Assembly (NCBI GenBank): GCA_025499705.1
Contig: JAFMVE010000039.1
Location: forward strand, 1-57,252
Reading direction: 5' to 3'
Source: Carboxylicivirga caseinilyticus
GTDB taxonomy: Bacteria; Bacteroidota; Bacteroidia; Bacteroidales; Marinilabiliaceae
Length of the DNA: 57,252 bases
Every line of letters begins with the position of its first letter. Position 1 is the first letter of the stretch. The position numbers and the translations under genes are program-made. Shown here piece by piece: positions 46,108 through 57,252 of the stretch. The notes under the pieces are model-generated. The model saw only the letters and a list, made by a program, of their open reading frames with translations, made no database searches and was not told the origin of the DNA.

Positions 46108-49100
46108 TTAATAACAGCTACACTTCATAATCTTTTCACCTCCAACAATATAAACCCCCAAAGGCAAACCAATAATTGCATCTCTTCTACGGATTGATTT
46201 ACGCAATAATACTCCTGTAATTGAGTATACATCTACGATCTCATTCTCGTCATATTGCAACAAAACATTCTCTTCAATGCCCGTTTCTACATAATCATCA
46301 GAATTGGTTACATATACTTTTTCAATTTCGATGGAACAACTGCCATACGACCAAAAACCAATAATATAAAGGTGAGAAGGATCAACCTTAACGCCATTAG
46401 CATTACTCATATTAGCAAGATCTACAACTTGCATTGTAGTGCCTGCTAATTCGTAAGTAGCTGGGGAACTCCAATAATTATTTGTATCGAATAGGCGGAA
46501 AGAAGCACCACAAGTACCAGCACTAGCCAGTTTAACCACCAGATATTTATAATCCGAAAGGTCAACCCCGGCACTATATTCCCAACCACCAAAACCATAT
46601 TGACCGGTAACTAATGTTTGTGTTATTTCATTAAAAGTACCCGTCTCCCATATCGAAGGATTAAATAAACTTTCAGTTAAAGGGAAAGTACTTGAGCTAA
46701 CAGTGAACTGGGTTGACAATCGATCTCCCAATTCGCCTTCATAGCTTACTGTAATAACAGCTTCTCCATTAGCATAAGCGATTATTTTTCCATTGACAAT
46801 TTCTACAGCATTCGGATTGGAGTTTTCATAAATAGCTGACAATGTAACGTCTTCTGTTCGGCCACTCTGATATAAGGCTGTTACCGAAAATGATGAAATA
46901 GCTCCGGTTAGCAGATCAATATCGCCATTATCAACGATTAGGTCCGACAGGGTTAACTCATCTTCTGAATAACCTACAAAAGAATCATCAAAAAAGGCAT
47001 CTTCGGTAAACAATTCTTCGGTGGTAAACCAATCAATATCCACGTATCCGCCGATAGCTTCTGTTGCATAATTGAACAAACAAAATTTATTGCCTGTAAA
47101 CATTGACATATTGTACTGCATATCTAAATCACTACCAAACTGAGTATAGGTTTCGTTATCAACACTATAATAGAAACTTGCTTTACTGGAAGAATAGTTG
47201 GCAATTACTCTTAAATAAACATCACTTACATTTATAGCTTCGCCAATAGTTTCTGTTCCATTATTATGGTGCACCAATATTTTTTGACCGTTTTTAACTT
47301 TAACGCCAATATAAGCATATGGATCCTGAAAAATAGCTAAACCGGCCACATCACCTTCCTTCATATTATCAATATTCACTTTAATGGTTCCATAAGATGG
47401 AATTGGAGCGTGATGGTAACTAAAAATACGTTGTGTAAGAGAATTTTTGGCAGAAGTCAAATCATCCACCACACTAACGGTTTTCAATCGTAGATAATCA
47501 GGATTTTCAGTTAAAGACCATTTTGAGTCATCAGGGTTATGATTCCATCCCCATTGCATTCCTAATTTATAATTTCTAAAATTATCATTGGTAGGTAAAA
47601 TGGTCTCAGGATACTCACTCCCCACATTGGGTTTCGTATATGTAGTAACGCCTTTTCCTTCTATACCAATTTCAGGCCAACCATCAACCCAAGTCACAGG
47701 TTGAAGGTTAGGCATTCTTCCGAATGCACCCCTGTCATAAAACAAGATTGTCCACCACTCACCCGTTTGTGTTTCAATTAAAGCTCCTTGATGGATATTA
47801 TTATCATCTAAAAGCAGTTTCTCTTCGTACGGTCCATAAATATCATCTGATCGCAAAGCTACTTGATAAGCCGGCCATCCACCATATGTAGCATAAATAT
47901 AGTATTTGCCGTTAATTTTGTATAAATGACTGCCCTCCAGCCCCTCTTTTATCGTATAAGTGAATACTTCTTTAACAGTCCCAGCAATGGTCTCAAAATT
48001 TTCGTCCAGCTCTGCTATATTCAGTGTATTTATTCCATATACCACATAAACTTTGCCATTTTCATCAAAAAATAGTCCAGGATCATAATAAGATCCTGAT
48101 AGCTTTCTCTTTGTCCAAGGCCCTTCTGCAGACTCTGCCGTAAGCAGATAACTACCCTCATCCAATGTTGTAAATAGTAAATAAAACTGACCATTGTTAT
48201 ATTTTAGACTTGATGCCCACTGACCATGACCATAATTATCGCAACCATCAAGGTTATAGCAATCAGTAGATTCTATTTTATTCAAAGGATTACTGCAATA
48301 TTCCCAATTTACAAGGTCGTAAGATTTTAATATGGTAGCTCCAGGAAATACATGCATAGTTGTAGATACCATATAATAAATATCATCCACCCGAATTACA
48401 TCCGGATCGGGAAAGTCAGCAAAAATCAATGGATTGGTATAAGTTCCATCACCGTTATCCGCTGATGACTTATATTCAAAATCTGGCCTTGGATATTCCT
48501 TTTCTGCATAATCCTGATACCAATGATAAACTGGCCATGGACAAGCTTCCGGATCATTAAGAAACGTATAATCTTCGCCTTCTGCCGGAGGCACTCCATC
48601 AAAATCAGCCAGTAAATTGGCATCTGTAAACAACAGCCAACTAACATTACCAGACTCATCGGTAATCTTTTTAAAATTAGCTCCAAATCCATCACCACCA
48701 GCAGTACCCGTATATCCTTTTCCCCAAGATGAATTATACTTTTCATCTGCCCAATCCATTTCTGTAATAACAATTGGTGCAAAATCGGTTACTGGTTTAA
48801 CGTTCTTATCCCATTCGCTTTGAAACTCTTGGTATCCGTTGGCACTACCAAACCATCCTGGATAAATATGTACAGCATAACCAATATTTTTGCCTTCAAT
48901 AGGATTAATGGCATAACCCTTATATTGTGCCTGATATGCAGATCCGGGAATCCATAATACATTGTGAAATCCATTCTCTCGAATTTTATTCACAATAGGC
49001 TGAAATATTTCTTTTAGTACATCGAAATGAGCCTGTGTGTTATTGCCTATTGATCCGTCCGCCAGTTTTATTTTCACGGGTTCATTTGCCAGCTCAAACA

Positions 49101-49692
49101 TAATTTCATCAAGCTTTTTAATTTTAGGATGACTCGAAACAATATCCCAAACCGTCATTAAATACTCTGCATAATTATAATCATCCTCAATACCAATTAC
49201 TTCAGGACATACACCCGGAGGTCGCATGATGACATATAATCCTTTGGAAATGGCATATTCAGCCATCGGGATGAAAACTTCGTCGAGATACTTTCTAAAA
49301 CGAGCTTCATCAAAACAATTTGGAAGCTCATGCCCGTCAGGTGTGCAACCAGATTGATTACTCCAATATGGATCCATATGCAAACGTAAGAAATTAACTT
49401 TCCATCCAGCATCCAAAACCCCGTCAATAATTCGTTTATTATATGTAAGACACCCATCTACATCGTAGTTGCTCCAGTATTTACCTCGTTCGTTAAACCA
49501 TGGGCTATAAGTTTGGGCAAAACCATGTAAATTAACAATATTACCATGAGGATCTTTGAGGTATCGCCCCTCAACATGAAGACGTGGTGTTGGCATTCCA
49601 ACCCAAGCAAGAATATTTTGATTGATTGTAAAAAATTGTAAGAATACTAAAAGTATAAAAGTAGATTTTTTCATATTATGGATTGTTTTCAA
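46108..49692 (-). CDS. GH5-GH43 fusion with Ig-like domain, CBM-like domain and T9SS tail
   Basis: This 1194-residue multi-domain enzyme has a signal peptide (about 1-29; Met 7 is an alternative start). The GH5 barrel (about 35-400) has acid/base E204 (FELANEPV) and nucleophile E311 (IVITEMDWAD). The GH43 (about 418-690) has D429 (ADFPDPDV), D537 (SYYDPGLFF) and E586 (GLEGSHLY). A GH43-associated beta-sandwich (about 700-900), a BIG2-like Ig domain (about 925-1010), a putative binding domain (about 1015-1135) and a T9SS type A-like tail (DVYSITGVLLRKS... LPLGVYIV) follow. GH5 would cut the backbone while GH43 removes arabinose, on the surface or in the medium. The GH43 part resembles the one at 52193-54526. 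The GH5 subfamily could not be assigned with certainty. It is transcribed alone, with 290 and 505 bases on either side. Confidence 0.9.
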   Translation of the reverse strand: MKTIHNMKKSTFILLVFLQFFTINQNILAWVGMPTPRLHVEGRYLKDPHGNIVNLHGFAQTYSPWFNERGKYWSNYDVDGCLTYNKRIIDGVLDAGWKVNFLRLHMDPYWSNQSGCTPDGHELPNCFDEARFRKYLDEVFIPMAEYAISKGLYVIMRPPGVCPEVIGIEDDYNYAEYLMTVWDIVSSHPKIKKLDEIMFELANEPVKIKLADGSIGNNTQAHFDVLKEIFQPIVNKIRENGFHNVLWIPGSAYQAQYKGYAINPIEGKNIGYAVHIYPGWFGSANGYQEFQSEWDKNVKPVTDFAPIVITEMDWADEKYNSSWGKGYTGTAGGDGFGANFKKITDESGNVSWLLFTDANLLADFDGVPPAEGEDYTFLNDPEACPWPVYHWYQDYAEKEYPRPDFEYKSSADNGDGTYTNPLIFADFPDPDVIRVDDIYYMVSTTMHVFPGATILKSYDLVNWEYCSNPLNKIESTDCYNLDGCDNYGHGQWASSLKYNNGQFYLLFTTLDEGSYLLTAESAEGPWTKRKLSGSYYDPGLFFDENGKVYVVYGINTLNIAELDENFETIAGTVKEVFTYTIKEGLEGSHLYKINGKYYIYATYGGWPAYQVALRSDDIYGPYEEKLLLDDNNIHQGALIETQTGEWWTILFYDRGAFGRMPNLQPVTWVDGWPEIGIEGKGVTTYTKPNVGSEYPETILPTNDNFRNYKLGMQWGWNHNPDDSKWSLTENPDYLRLKTVSVVDDLTSAKNSLTQRIFSYHHAPIPSYGTIKVNIDNMKEGDVAGLAIFQDPYAYIGVKVKNGQKILVHHNNGTETIGEAINVSDVYLRVIANYSSSKASFYYSVDNETYTQFGSDLDMQYNMSMFTGNKFCLFNYATEAIGGYVDIDWFTTEELFTEDAFFDDSFVGYSEDELTLSDLIVDNGDIDLLTGAISSFSVTALYQSGRTEDVTLSAIYENSNPNAVEIVNGKIIAYANGEAVITVSYEGELGDRLSTQFTVSSSTFPLTESLFNPSIWETGTFNEITQTLVTGQYGFGGWEYSAGVDLSDYKYLVVKLASAGTCGASFRLFDTNNYWSSPATYELAGTTMQVVDLANMSNANGVKVDPSHLYIIGFWSYGSCSIEIEKVYVTNSDDYVETGIEENVLLQYDENEIVDVYSITGVLLRKSIRRRDAIIGLPLGVYIVGGEKIMKCSCY

Positions 49693-49746
49693 TCGAATTT
49701 CTAAATCTTATCAGGATATCGAAAACACGTTCCTGAAATAATAAAA

Positions 49747-49758
49747 ATTGTGGTTATG
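49747..49758 (-). promoter_or_regulatory. Candidate regulatory word upstream of GH5-GH43
   Basis: ATTGTGGTTATG (plus-strand reading) lies 55 to 66 bases before the GH5-GH43 start. Eleven of these bases are identical to the word next to the -7 box of the GH43 gene at 41638-41648. An AT-rich stretch stands where the -7 box would be. Confidence 0.4.
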
Positions 49759-49986
49759 CCATTAATTAAAAGCAGCGATAACATCGACAATTAAACACAA
49801 GCGACAAGATAAGTTATAAATATTGATTCAAGTTTTTAATATTAGATATTTGACTTTAAAAAATAAATACATACTAACTAAAAGCAAAAGAAGTAACCAA
49901 TAGAAAATGAATTGTAACCTAAAGTAATATTACTTTTAAGATTCATCATCCTAATCACTCAACTGTGCTAATCTTGTTCAAACTAT

Positions 49987-50160
49987 TCAACCTACTATAA
50001 GCAAAAAATGCATATAGTTTTGAACTGTAGTGATGAATATCAAAAGCCAAAATTCTATAGCTTGCTTGTTTTTAGCATTTGATTGAGGCCAATAAAATTC
50101 ACATTCAGAATTTTCGAGGTGGCTAATAAGACCATCTTCAACAATGAACTTTTCAGCCAT
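49987..50160 (-). CDS. Small hypothetical ORF, doubtful
   Basis: This is a 57-codon frame that starts MAEKFIVEDGLISHLENSE and ends with a hydrophobic stretch (WLLIFITTVQNYMHFLLIVG). It is not recognised. It begins 38 bases past the GH97 stop. An overlapping frame of similar length looks equally protein-like, so at most one is or was real. Confidence 0.2.
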   Translation of the reverse strand: MAEKFIVEDGLISHLENSECEFYWPQSNAKNKQAIEFWLLIFITTVQNYMHFLLIVG

Positions 50161-50197
50161 TCAAAAATAATCAGCTCTTCCTTTAAATGACACAGCT

Positions 50198-52147
50198 TTA
50201 TTCGCTCACTATTAAAATTCCTCCATTGCAAGGAATACTAATACTCACTTGTTTCTTACTATTTAGTTTAAATTCTGTGAAGGTTCCATTCAGGTTCTGA
50301 TCATCAAAATACATGATGCCTTTTGCATTTTTTTGCAACATCGACAAGTCTAACTTTGTTTTAATCGTTTCAGAATGAGCATTAACGCCAGCAATATACC
50401 ATTTTGACCCACTCCTACGTGCAATTAAAACGTACTTACCCGGGTATCCATCAATAAAACGTATCTCATCCCATGTTGAGGGCACTTCTTTCATAAAATC
50501 AATAGCCCATTGGGGTGCATCCTGAAGATTATTAGGTGCCAAAGCAAAATGCTGCACTCCGCTTTGAAACAACACAGCCGTTGCCAATGCAAATACGTCT
50601 GAGGTGATTCTCTTTGAACCTTTGTTTGGAGAATTATTCGCATTATAGAACTGATTCAGTGCACTACCGCCAAAATCCATGCTACCAACTGCATTTCGGA
50701 TAAAAGGATGTAAACAGGCATTAAACGCTTCGGCATCGCAACTTCCTTGCGAAAAATGAAGATTCTCACTAGCTAAAACGGCTTCGCTGGAGGCAAAATT
50801 AGGATACATTCTCTCCCATCCTCTTGGGAGCGTACATCCATGAAAAATAACCTGTAAACCATAATCATTGGCATCAGCCAGAATTTCTTCATATAGTTGC
50901 ATGGTAATCTGCTTATCGCCCCCCAAAAAATCAACCTTTATTCCCTTTATACCAACACCTTGCATCCACTCCATTTCTTTACGCCTGACGTAAGATAAGT
51001 GCATATATCCTCGTGGTCCCTGAGGCGCATCATTCCAATATCCATTAGAATTGTACCAAAGATACAAACCCACATTTTTTGATTTCCCATAGGCAGCCAG
51101 TTCTGCTATTTTATCTTTCCCTATCTGTGTGTCCCACAAAGCGTCAACCAGAATAGTTTCATAGCCCATTGCTGCACTAAAATCAATGTATTCTTTCTGA
51201 ACCTGAAAGGTGGTATGACGATCCATCTTCATGATCCAACTCCACGATCCTTTGGTAAATTTATATTTTCCAGATGCTTCATATTTGGGTTTAACAACGT
51301 CAAATGGCACGGTTGTTTCAACAATGGGTTTCAATGACTCACCAACGGTAATCGTTCGCCACGGGGTTTCTCCGGGTAAAGAAACTCCAGGAGAAGCGGT
51401 ACCGTTTCCATTGTTCTCTTCCGGCTGCGGAAATCCTATCGTGTATAACCCTTCTTTATGTCCAATCAATCGACTGGCACAATACCTGCTATCTACACCT
51501 GTTTCGGATATTAAAACCCAACCATCATTCACTTTAAACAAACATGGGAATGAGTATCCGTTTCCAAAGCCATTTTGCCCCATTGATTCATCTGTATTAT
51601 AAGATGTTTCGTAGCTGGGTGCAGTTCGGGCATAACCAGTCATTGCCTTACTCTGTGGACATAAAAAGGTAGTGGTTCCTTCCGGTAAAACAAAACCAGT
51701 AACTTCATTCTCGACAATGCAACTTAAGTGATCACCTGACGGATACAGTTTATATTTAAATGCAACATCATTATTACTCACTCTAAAAATAACATCATAC
51801 ACCAACTTACCATCACGGGTAAAAGACACAACAGCCTCATTGGCTTTATAATCCACTTTACTGAATTTTATATTAGGCAGCTCATAACTCTCGCTAAGCT
51901 CGTTGGTAATCACTTCGTCCATCATTACTAATCCGCTTGTGTAATCTCCCCAGGTGGTTTTAAGTCCAAGTGGAGATGCTTTGAGATACACGTTGTGATT
52001 ATAGCTGACACTATAATAAGGCTGACCTTCTTTCATTTCAATGGAAACAATCAGTTTACCATCAGGTCCCTTAACAATTTGTTCGTTTGCAGAAAGGTTT
52101 ACTATTGAAAAAAACACCCAACATAGTACCAAAATATTCTTCATCAT
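50198..52147 (-). CDS. GH97 retaining-type glycosidase (second copy)
   Basis: This 649-residue secreted enzyme has a signal peptide of about 20 residues. The GH97 N-terminal sandwich, barrel and C-terminal domain are present. GIKVDFLGGDKQ carries D406 at the retaining nucleophile position; E455 and E461 (ASSEAVLASENLHF) fall at the same +49 and +55 spacing as in the other GH97. Apart from these blocks and FHGC-LPRGW it differs strongly from the GH97 at 8609-10537, so it belongs to another subgroup. It is the last gene of the CE1/GH43-esterase/GH97 unit, 45 bases behind the fusion gene. An alpha-galactosidase-like role is inferred. Confidence 0.9.
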   Translation of the reverse strand: MMKNILVLCWVFFSIVNLSANEQIVKGPDGKLIVSIEMKEGQPYYSVSYNHNVYLKASPLGLKTTWGDYTSGLVMMDEVITNELSESYELPNIKFSKVDYKANEAVVSFTRDGKLVYDVIFRVSNNDVAFKYKLYPSGDHLSCIVENEVTGFVLPEGTTTFLCPQSKAMTGYARTAPSYETSYNTDESMGQNGFGNGYSFPCLFKVNDGWVLISETGVDSRYCASRLIGHKEGLYTIGFPQPEENNGNGTASPGVSLPGETPWRTITVGESLKPIVETTVPFDVVKPKYEASGKYKFTKGSWSWIMKMDRHTTFQVQKEYIDFSAAMGYETILVDALWDTQIGKDKIAELAAYGKSKNVGLYLWYNSNGYWNDAPQGPRGYMHLSYVRRKEMEWMQGVGIKGIKVDFLGGDKQITMQLYEEILADANDYGLQVIFHGCTLPRGWERMYPNFASSEAVLASENLHFSQGSCDAEAFNACLHPFIRNAVGSMDFGGSALNQFYNANNSPNKGSKRITSDVFALATAVLFQSGVQHFALAPNNLQDAPQWAIDFMKEVPSTWDEIRFIDGYPGKYVLIARRSGSKWYIAGVNAHSETIKTKLDLSMLQKNAKGIMYFDDQNLNGTFTEFKLNSKKQVSISIPCNGGILIVSE

Positions 52148-52192
52148 TTATTAGTATTTACTATCTAAACAGAAATTCATTCAATTTTAATA

Positions 52193-54525
52193 TTATTCAG
52201 ATTTCTGCATAAGAGAAATCATAACATCAGCATAACGCTTACCTAAAATTCTATACCCCTCAGCAGAAAAATGCAGCTGATCAGCAACTGCCGGACAGCC
52301 TGCTGACGATACCACATGAGCATTAGCAATCACTTCAGGAAGCGTTGCAATTATCGGGTTCATACTGGCACATTTACCTCCTTCTTCAGCTGATACAACT
52401 TCTCCGGCAATTAGTGGCACTTCAGCAGGATTCAGATCTAAATCTGCCATCAGCTGATCATAAACCACCTTTACCTTCTTTGTCCAAAGAGTATCACCTG
52501 TATTGGATTCGCCCTGATGCAGCAAAATTCCTTTGATAACACCATCCTTTTGTGCAAGTCTGGCCATTTCAACCAACCGTTTGTATGGATTGTCATCGTA
52601 TTCCTTTACCATATTTTTCAACCAATCCGGAGATGATTCAACGTAGGACTGATAATTGTCCATATCGAACAATTCTATTTTACAACCTCCAACGGAGACG
52701 TTTACAACACCGATTTCAACATTATCGGGCACATATTCCAACATTTTTCTTCCAAAATAATCAACAGGTGTTAACCCGGTATAACATCTACATAAAGGAG
52801 GAACGGCTTTGTACCACAAGCCCTTCACCCTGTTCAAATCGGGACAATCCACAGCAGCCATCACCTTAAACCGCTCATCTACACCTACCGTATCCTGCGG
52901 CTCAAAACGTGCGTTTCCTTCCATATTTGATTGTCCAAAGCTAAGAAAAACATACATTTTCTTAGCCACCGAGATGGTGTCTGAGACATGAAAATAATCA
53001 AAATCAACAAAACCTCCAGACGATTGACTTGCATAGTTAAAAAGTCCAAACCTGTATCCCATAAAATGCGATAAGGTATATTGCATTTTTAGTTCTGATC
53101 CGATTGCGTTCCATTTCTCACCATCTAAGCTATAGTAAAAATACGCTCTATCTTTTCTATTCCTGAAATCACACTCAGCCTTTAAATACACCTTTTGTTG
53201 ATTCAAAGGAATCTTTTCCATCTCAACGGGCTTATCATTCTGAGCACTAACCATCACAATCCTTTTCTCTCCATCGTCATACTTCACACCCACCAAACCA
53301 TATTTTTGCTGTAATAAGGCTAAACCGGCAAAATCACCCTCTTTCATATTTGCGATTTCAATCAATGTTGATCCGGAGCATATGGGTCCAATTGTACGTT
53401 GAGTAAGGGTATTTTTAGCCAACTCAAAGTCATTCACCACCATTCCGGTTTTTAAACGAAGATAACCATTGCGCTCTCTGACTGACCATAATGAATTGTC
53501 AGGGTTATGATTCCACTGCCAAACCAAAGGTAAATCAGGATCTTTCTTTTCTCTGTCAAAATCATCAGAATTTACTATTCCCGGTATCAAACCTTTAGCC
53601 ATTGGTAAATCAAGCTGATCGGGTACTTTGCCATCAACTCCCAGTACTGGCCATCCATCTTTCCATTCAACCGGCACCATATATGGAATACGACCAACCG
53701 AACCATAATCGCGAAACAAATATGAAAACCACTTTCCATCCTTTGTATCAATCAAACCTCCCTGAGCTACTCCTTTATCCTGCAATGCAACACGTCCTTC
53801 ATAAGGACCGGTTATATTATCTGCCCTATGTATAATTACTGTGCGCATACCTTGCCGCGGCCAGGTTATATTAAAAAGGTAATACTTTCCATTTATTTTA
53901 AATAGTTGCGAACCTTCAGCAGGTAACATCAAATCTTTTCCGGCGGGAGCACCTGCATTTTCAATAATTACCTGTTCTGTTTCCGGTTTAATTCCATCAA
54001 GTTCGTCGGTTAACTCAACTAGTTTAATTTTACCTCCTCCATAAATCATATATGCTTTTCCATCATCATCAAAAAACAAGGAATGATCATGCAACATTGG
54101 TTGAAATACCTTTTTTTTCCATGGGCCTTTTTCGATATTTTTTGTTGAATAAATATATGTTTTACCTGTTGTACCCGAAAAAGTTGACACATAATATTTT
54201 CCTTTATAAAACCGAATACAACTCGCCCATGATCCTTTTCCATAAGCACTCTTTCCATTCGCTAAATTTAACGCGTCAACATCATCCAGTTCATCATAAC
54301 AATAATTGACGATTTCCCAATTAACCAGATCCTTCGATTTCATAATGGGCACCCCCGGACTCATATGCATTGTAGTACTGCTCATGTAATAGGTGTCCCC
54401 TCTTCTGATCATAGACATATCAGGCACATCTGAGTGAATGATTGGATTTTGAGCTATATTGTTTTCAAATATTAGTAGGCCAATTATTACTAACAGGTAA
54501 GAGATTCTTACTTTCATCTTAATCA

Positions 54526-54526
<1 letters not shown>
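52193..54526 (-). CDS. GH43-SGNH acetylesterase fusion (CE6-like)
   Basis: This 777-residue secreted bifunctional protein has a signal peptide (about 1-26; Met 4 is an alternative start). The GH43 propeller (about 28-300) has D36 (SDVPDMSM), D147 (LHDHSLFFDDDG) and E204 (PAEGSQLF). A GH43-associated beta-sandwich (about 320-515) follows. The C-terminal SGNH esterase (about 523-777) has S533 (SFGQSNMEG), HQGESN, and a final Asp-His pair (ADQLHFS). The esterase part fits the sialate O-acetylesterase/CE6 group, which includes acetylxylan esterases. Its ATG overlaps the upstream stop (TAATG), so translation is probably coupled. One protein can thus remove arabinose and acetyl groups from the same oligosaccharide. 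The GH43 base motif reads VPDMS, not the usual PDP. Confidence 0.9.
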
Positions 54527-57058
<2,532 letters not shown>

Positions 57059-57061
57059 TTC

Positions 57062-57079
57062 CGAATCCCGTCGGAATCA
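57062..57079 (+). other. tRNA 3'-end-like fragment, possible attachment site
   Basis: CGAATCCCGTCGGAATCA reads like the end of a tRNA: half of the T loop (CGAAT), the 3' T-stem strand (CCCGT), the 3' acceptor strand (CGGAATC) and a discriminator A. The matching 5' T-stem strand (ACGGG) is absent, so this is no complete tRNA. It is followed after three bases by a terminator-like hairpin, as behind a real tRNA gene. Such fragments are left at the far end of elements that insert into tRNA genes. The same bases also form part of an inverted repeat (ATTCCGA / TCGGAAT), which is a simpler reading. Confidence 0.4.
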
Positions 57080-57081
57080 CG

Positions 57082-57116
57082 AAAAAAGAGATTATCGTAA
57101 GATAGTCTCTTTTTTT
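57082..57116 (+). terminator. Hairpin with T-run next to the tRNA-like fragment
   Basis: A 15-base stem (AAAAAAGAGATTATC / GATAGTCTCTTTTTT, one T-G wobble) with a GTAA loop continues into further Ts on the plus strand. The symmetry would allow it to work in both directions. Confidence 0.7.
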
Positions 57117-57159
57117 TGTTTCAATCAAAGTACTTTTTCTCAATAAACAGCATAAAAAA

Positions 57160-57178
57160 GAGGGTGTCCAAAAAGTGA
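57160..57178. repeat. Possible insertion-sequence end
   Basis: GAGGGTGTCCAAAAAGTGA resembles sequences I recall at ends of insertion sequences in Bacteroidota. No transposase or partner repeat is visible in the window, so the call is weak. Confidence 0.2.
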
Positions 57179-57225
57179 TTGTGCAAATAAGGAATCTTTC
57201 AAATTGTAACTTTACTTTCATTATA

Positions 57226-57252
57226 CCCCACCAAACCTCCCCTAAAAGGGAG
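57226..57252. repeat. Possible dispersed intergenic repeat at the window edge
   Basis: The last bases (CCCCACCAAACCTCCCCTAA followed by AAGGGAG) look like the C-rich and palindromic intergenic repeats scattered in many Bacteroidota genomes. Only one partial copy is present because the window ends here. Confidence 0.3.

Larger units (their letters stand above)
49693..50197. other. Intergenic region upstream of GH5-GH43 with short open frames
   Basis: This 505-base gap has no confident gene. A 57-codon ATG frame lies at 49987-50160 (minus). A second minus frame, shifted by one, stays open from inside the GH97 end past WLKSSLLKMVLLATSKIL to a TAG. The two exclude each other, and either could be a decayed gene remnant. 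No terminator for the GH97 gene was recognised. Confidence 0.4.

Noticed and set aside
57059-57079. A full tRNA gene
   Set aside because: Only the 3' part of a T arm and acceptor strand is present; upstream sequence shows no anticodon or D arm.

Overview
The window is a large polysaccharide utilization locus (PUL) for xylan from a member of the Bacteroidota. The evidence is two tandem SusC/SusD pairs, many SpI/SpII-secreted glycosidases, a hybrid two-component regulator (HTCS), AT-rich spacers without Shine-Dalgarno sequences, and one protein with a type IX secretion (T9SS) C-terminal tail. The T9SS tail and the breadth of enzymes fit an environmental or anaerobic lineage such as Marinilabiliales better than gut Bacteroides; this placement is an inference. 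All 25 confident genes lie on the minus strand, so transcription runs from high to low coordinates.

Layout in transcription order: (1) 56442-50198, a tandem CE1 esterase, a GH43-SGNH esterase fusion and a GH97; (2) 49692-46108, a GH5-GH43 fusion with a T9SS tail; (3) 45817-41888, the HTCS regulator, followed by a clear terminator; (4) 41551-39833, a GH43 lipoprotein behind a good promoter candidate; (5) 39596-26583, the canonical xylan uptake core xusA-xusB-xusC-xusD-xusE plus a CBM-inserted GH10 xylanase, followed by a strong terminator; (6) 26275-15347, GH2, GH115, acetylesterase, GPH-type symporter, GH10 and cytoplasmic GH43, followed by a terminator; (7) 14960-3533, GH43, GH3, GH97, GH95 and GH31, with hairpins inside and after; (8) 3395-916, a DUF3237 protein and a GH29. 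The flanks (1-915 and 56443-57252) are gene-poor. The right flank holds a tRNA 3'-end-like fragment next to a hairpin, which may be an integration scar.

Inferred pathway: surface GH10 and GH5-GH43 enzymes cut the xylan backbone. XusB/D/E bind the oligosaccharides and XusA/C import them. In the periplasm CE1, SGNH and sialate-esterase-type enzymes remove ester groups, GH115 removes (methyl)glucuronic acid, and GH43, GH31, GH95, GH97, GH29 and GH2 strip arabinose, xylose and galactose/L-galactose/fucose decorations. GH10 and GH3 shorten the backbone, short oligomers enter through the symporter, and the cytoplasmic GH43 finishes them. The HTCS is the only regulator present and probably senses a xylo-oligosaccharide.

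The combination of alpha-xylosidase, two Asp-nucleophile GH97s and a GH95 carrying Thr where fucosidases have His suggests that the target is a highly decorated glucuronoarabinoxylan with galactose-capped side chains, not simple xylan.
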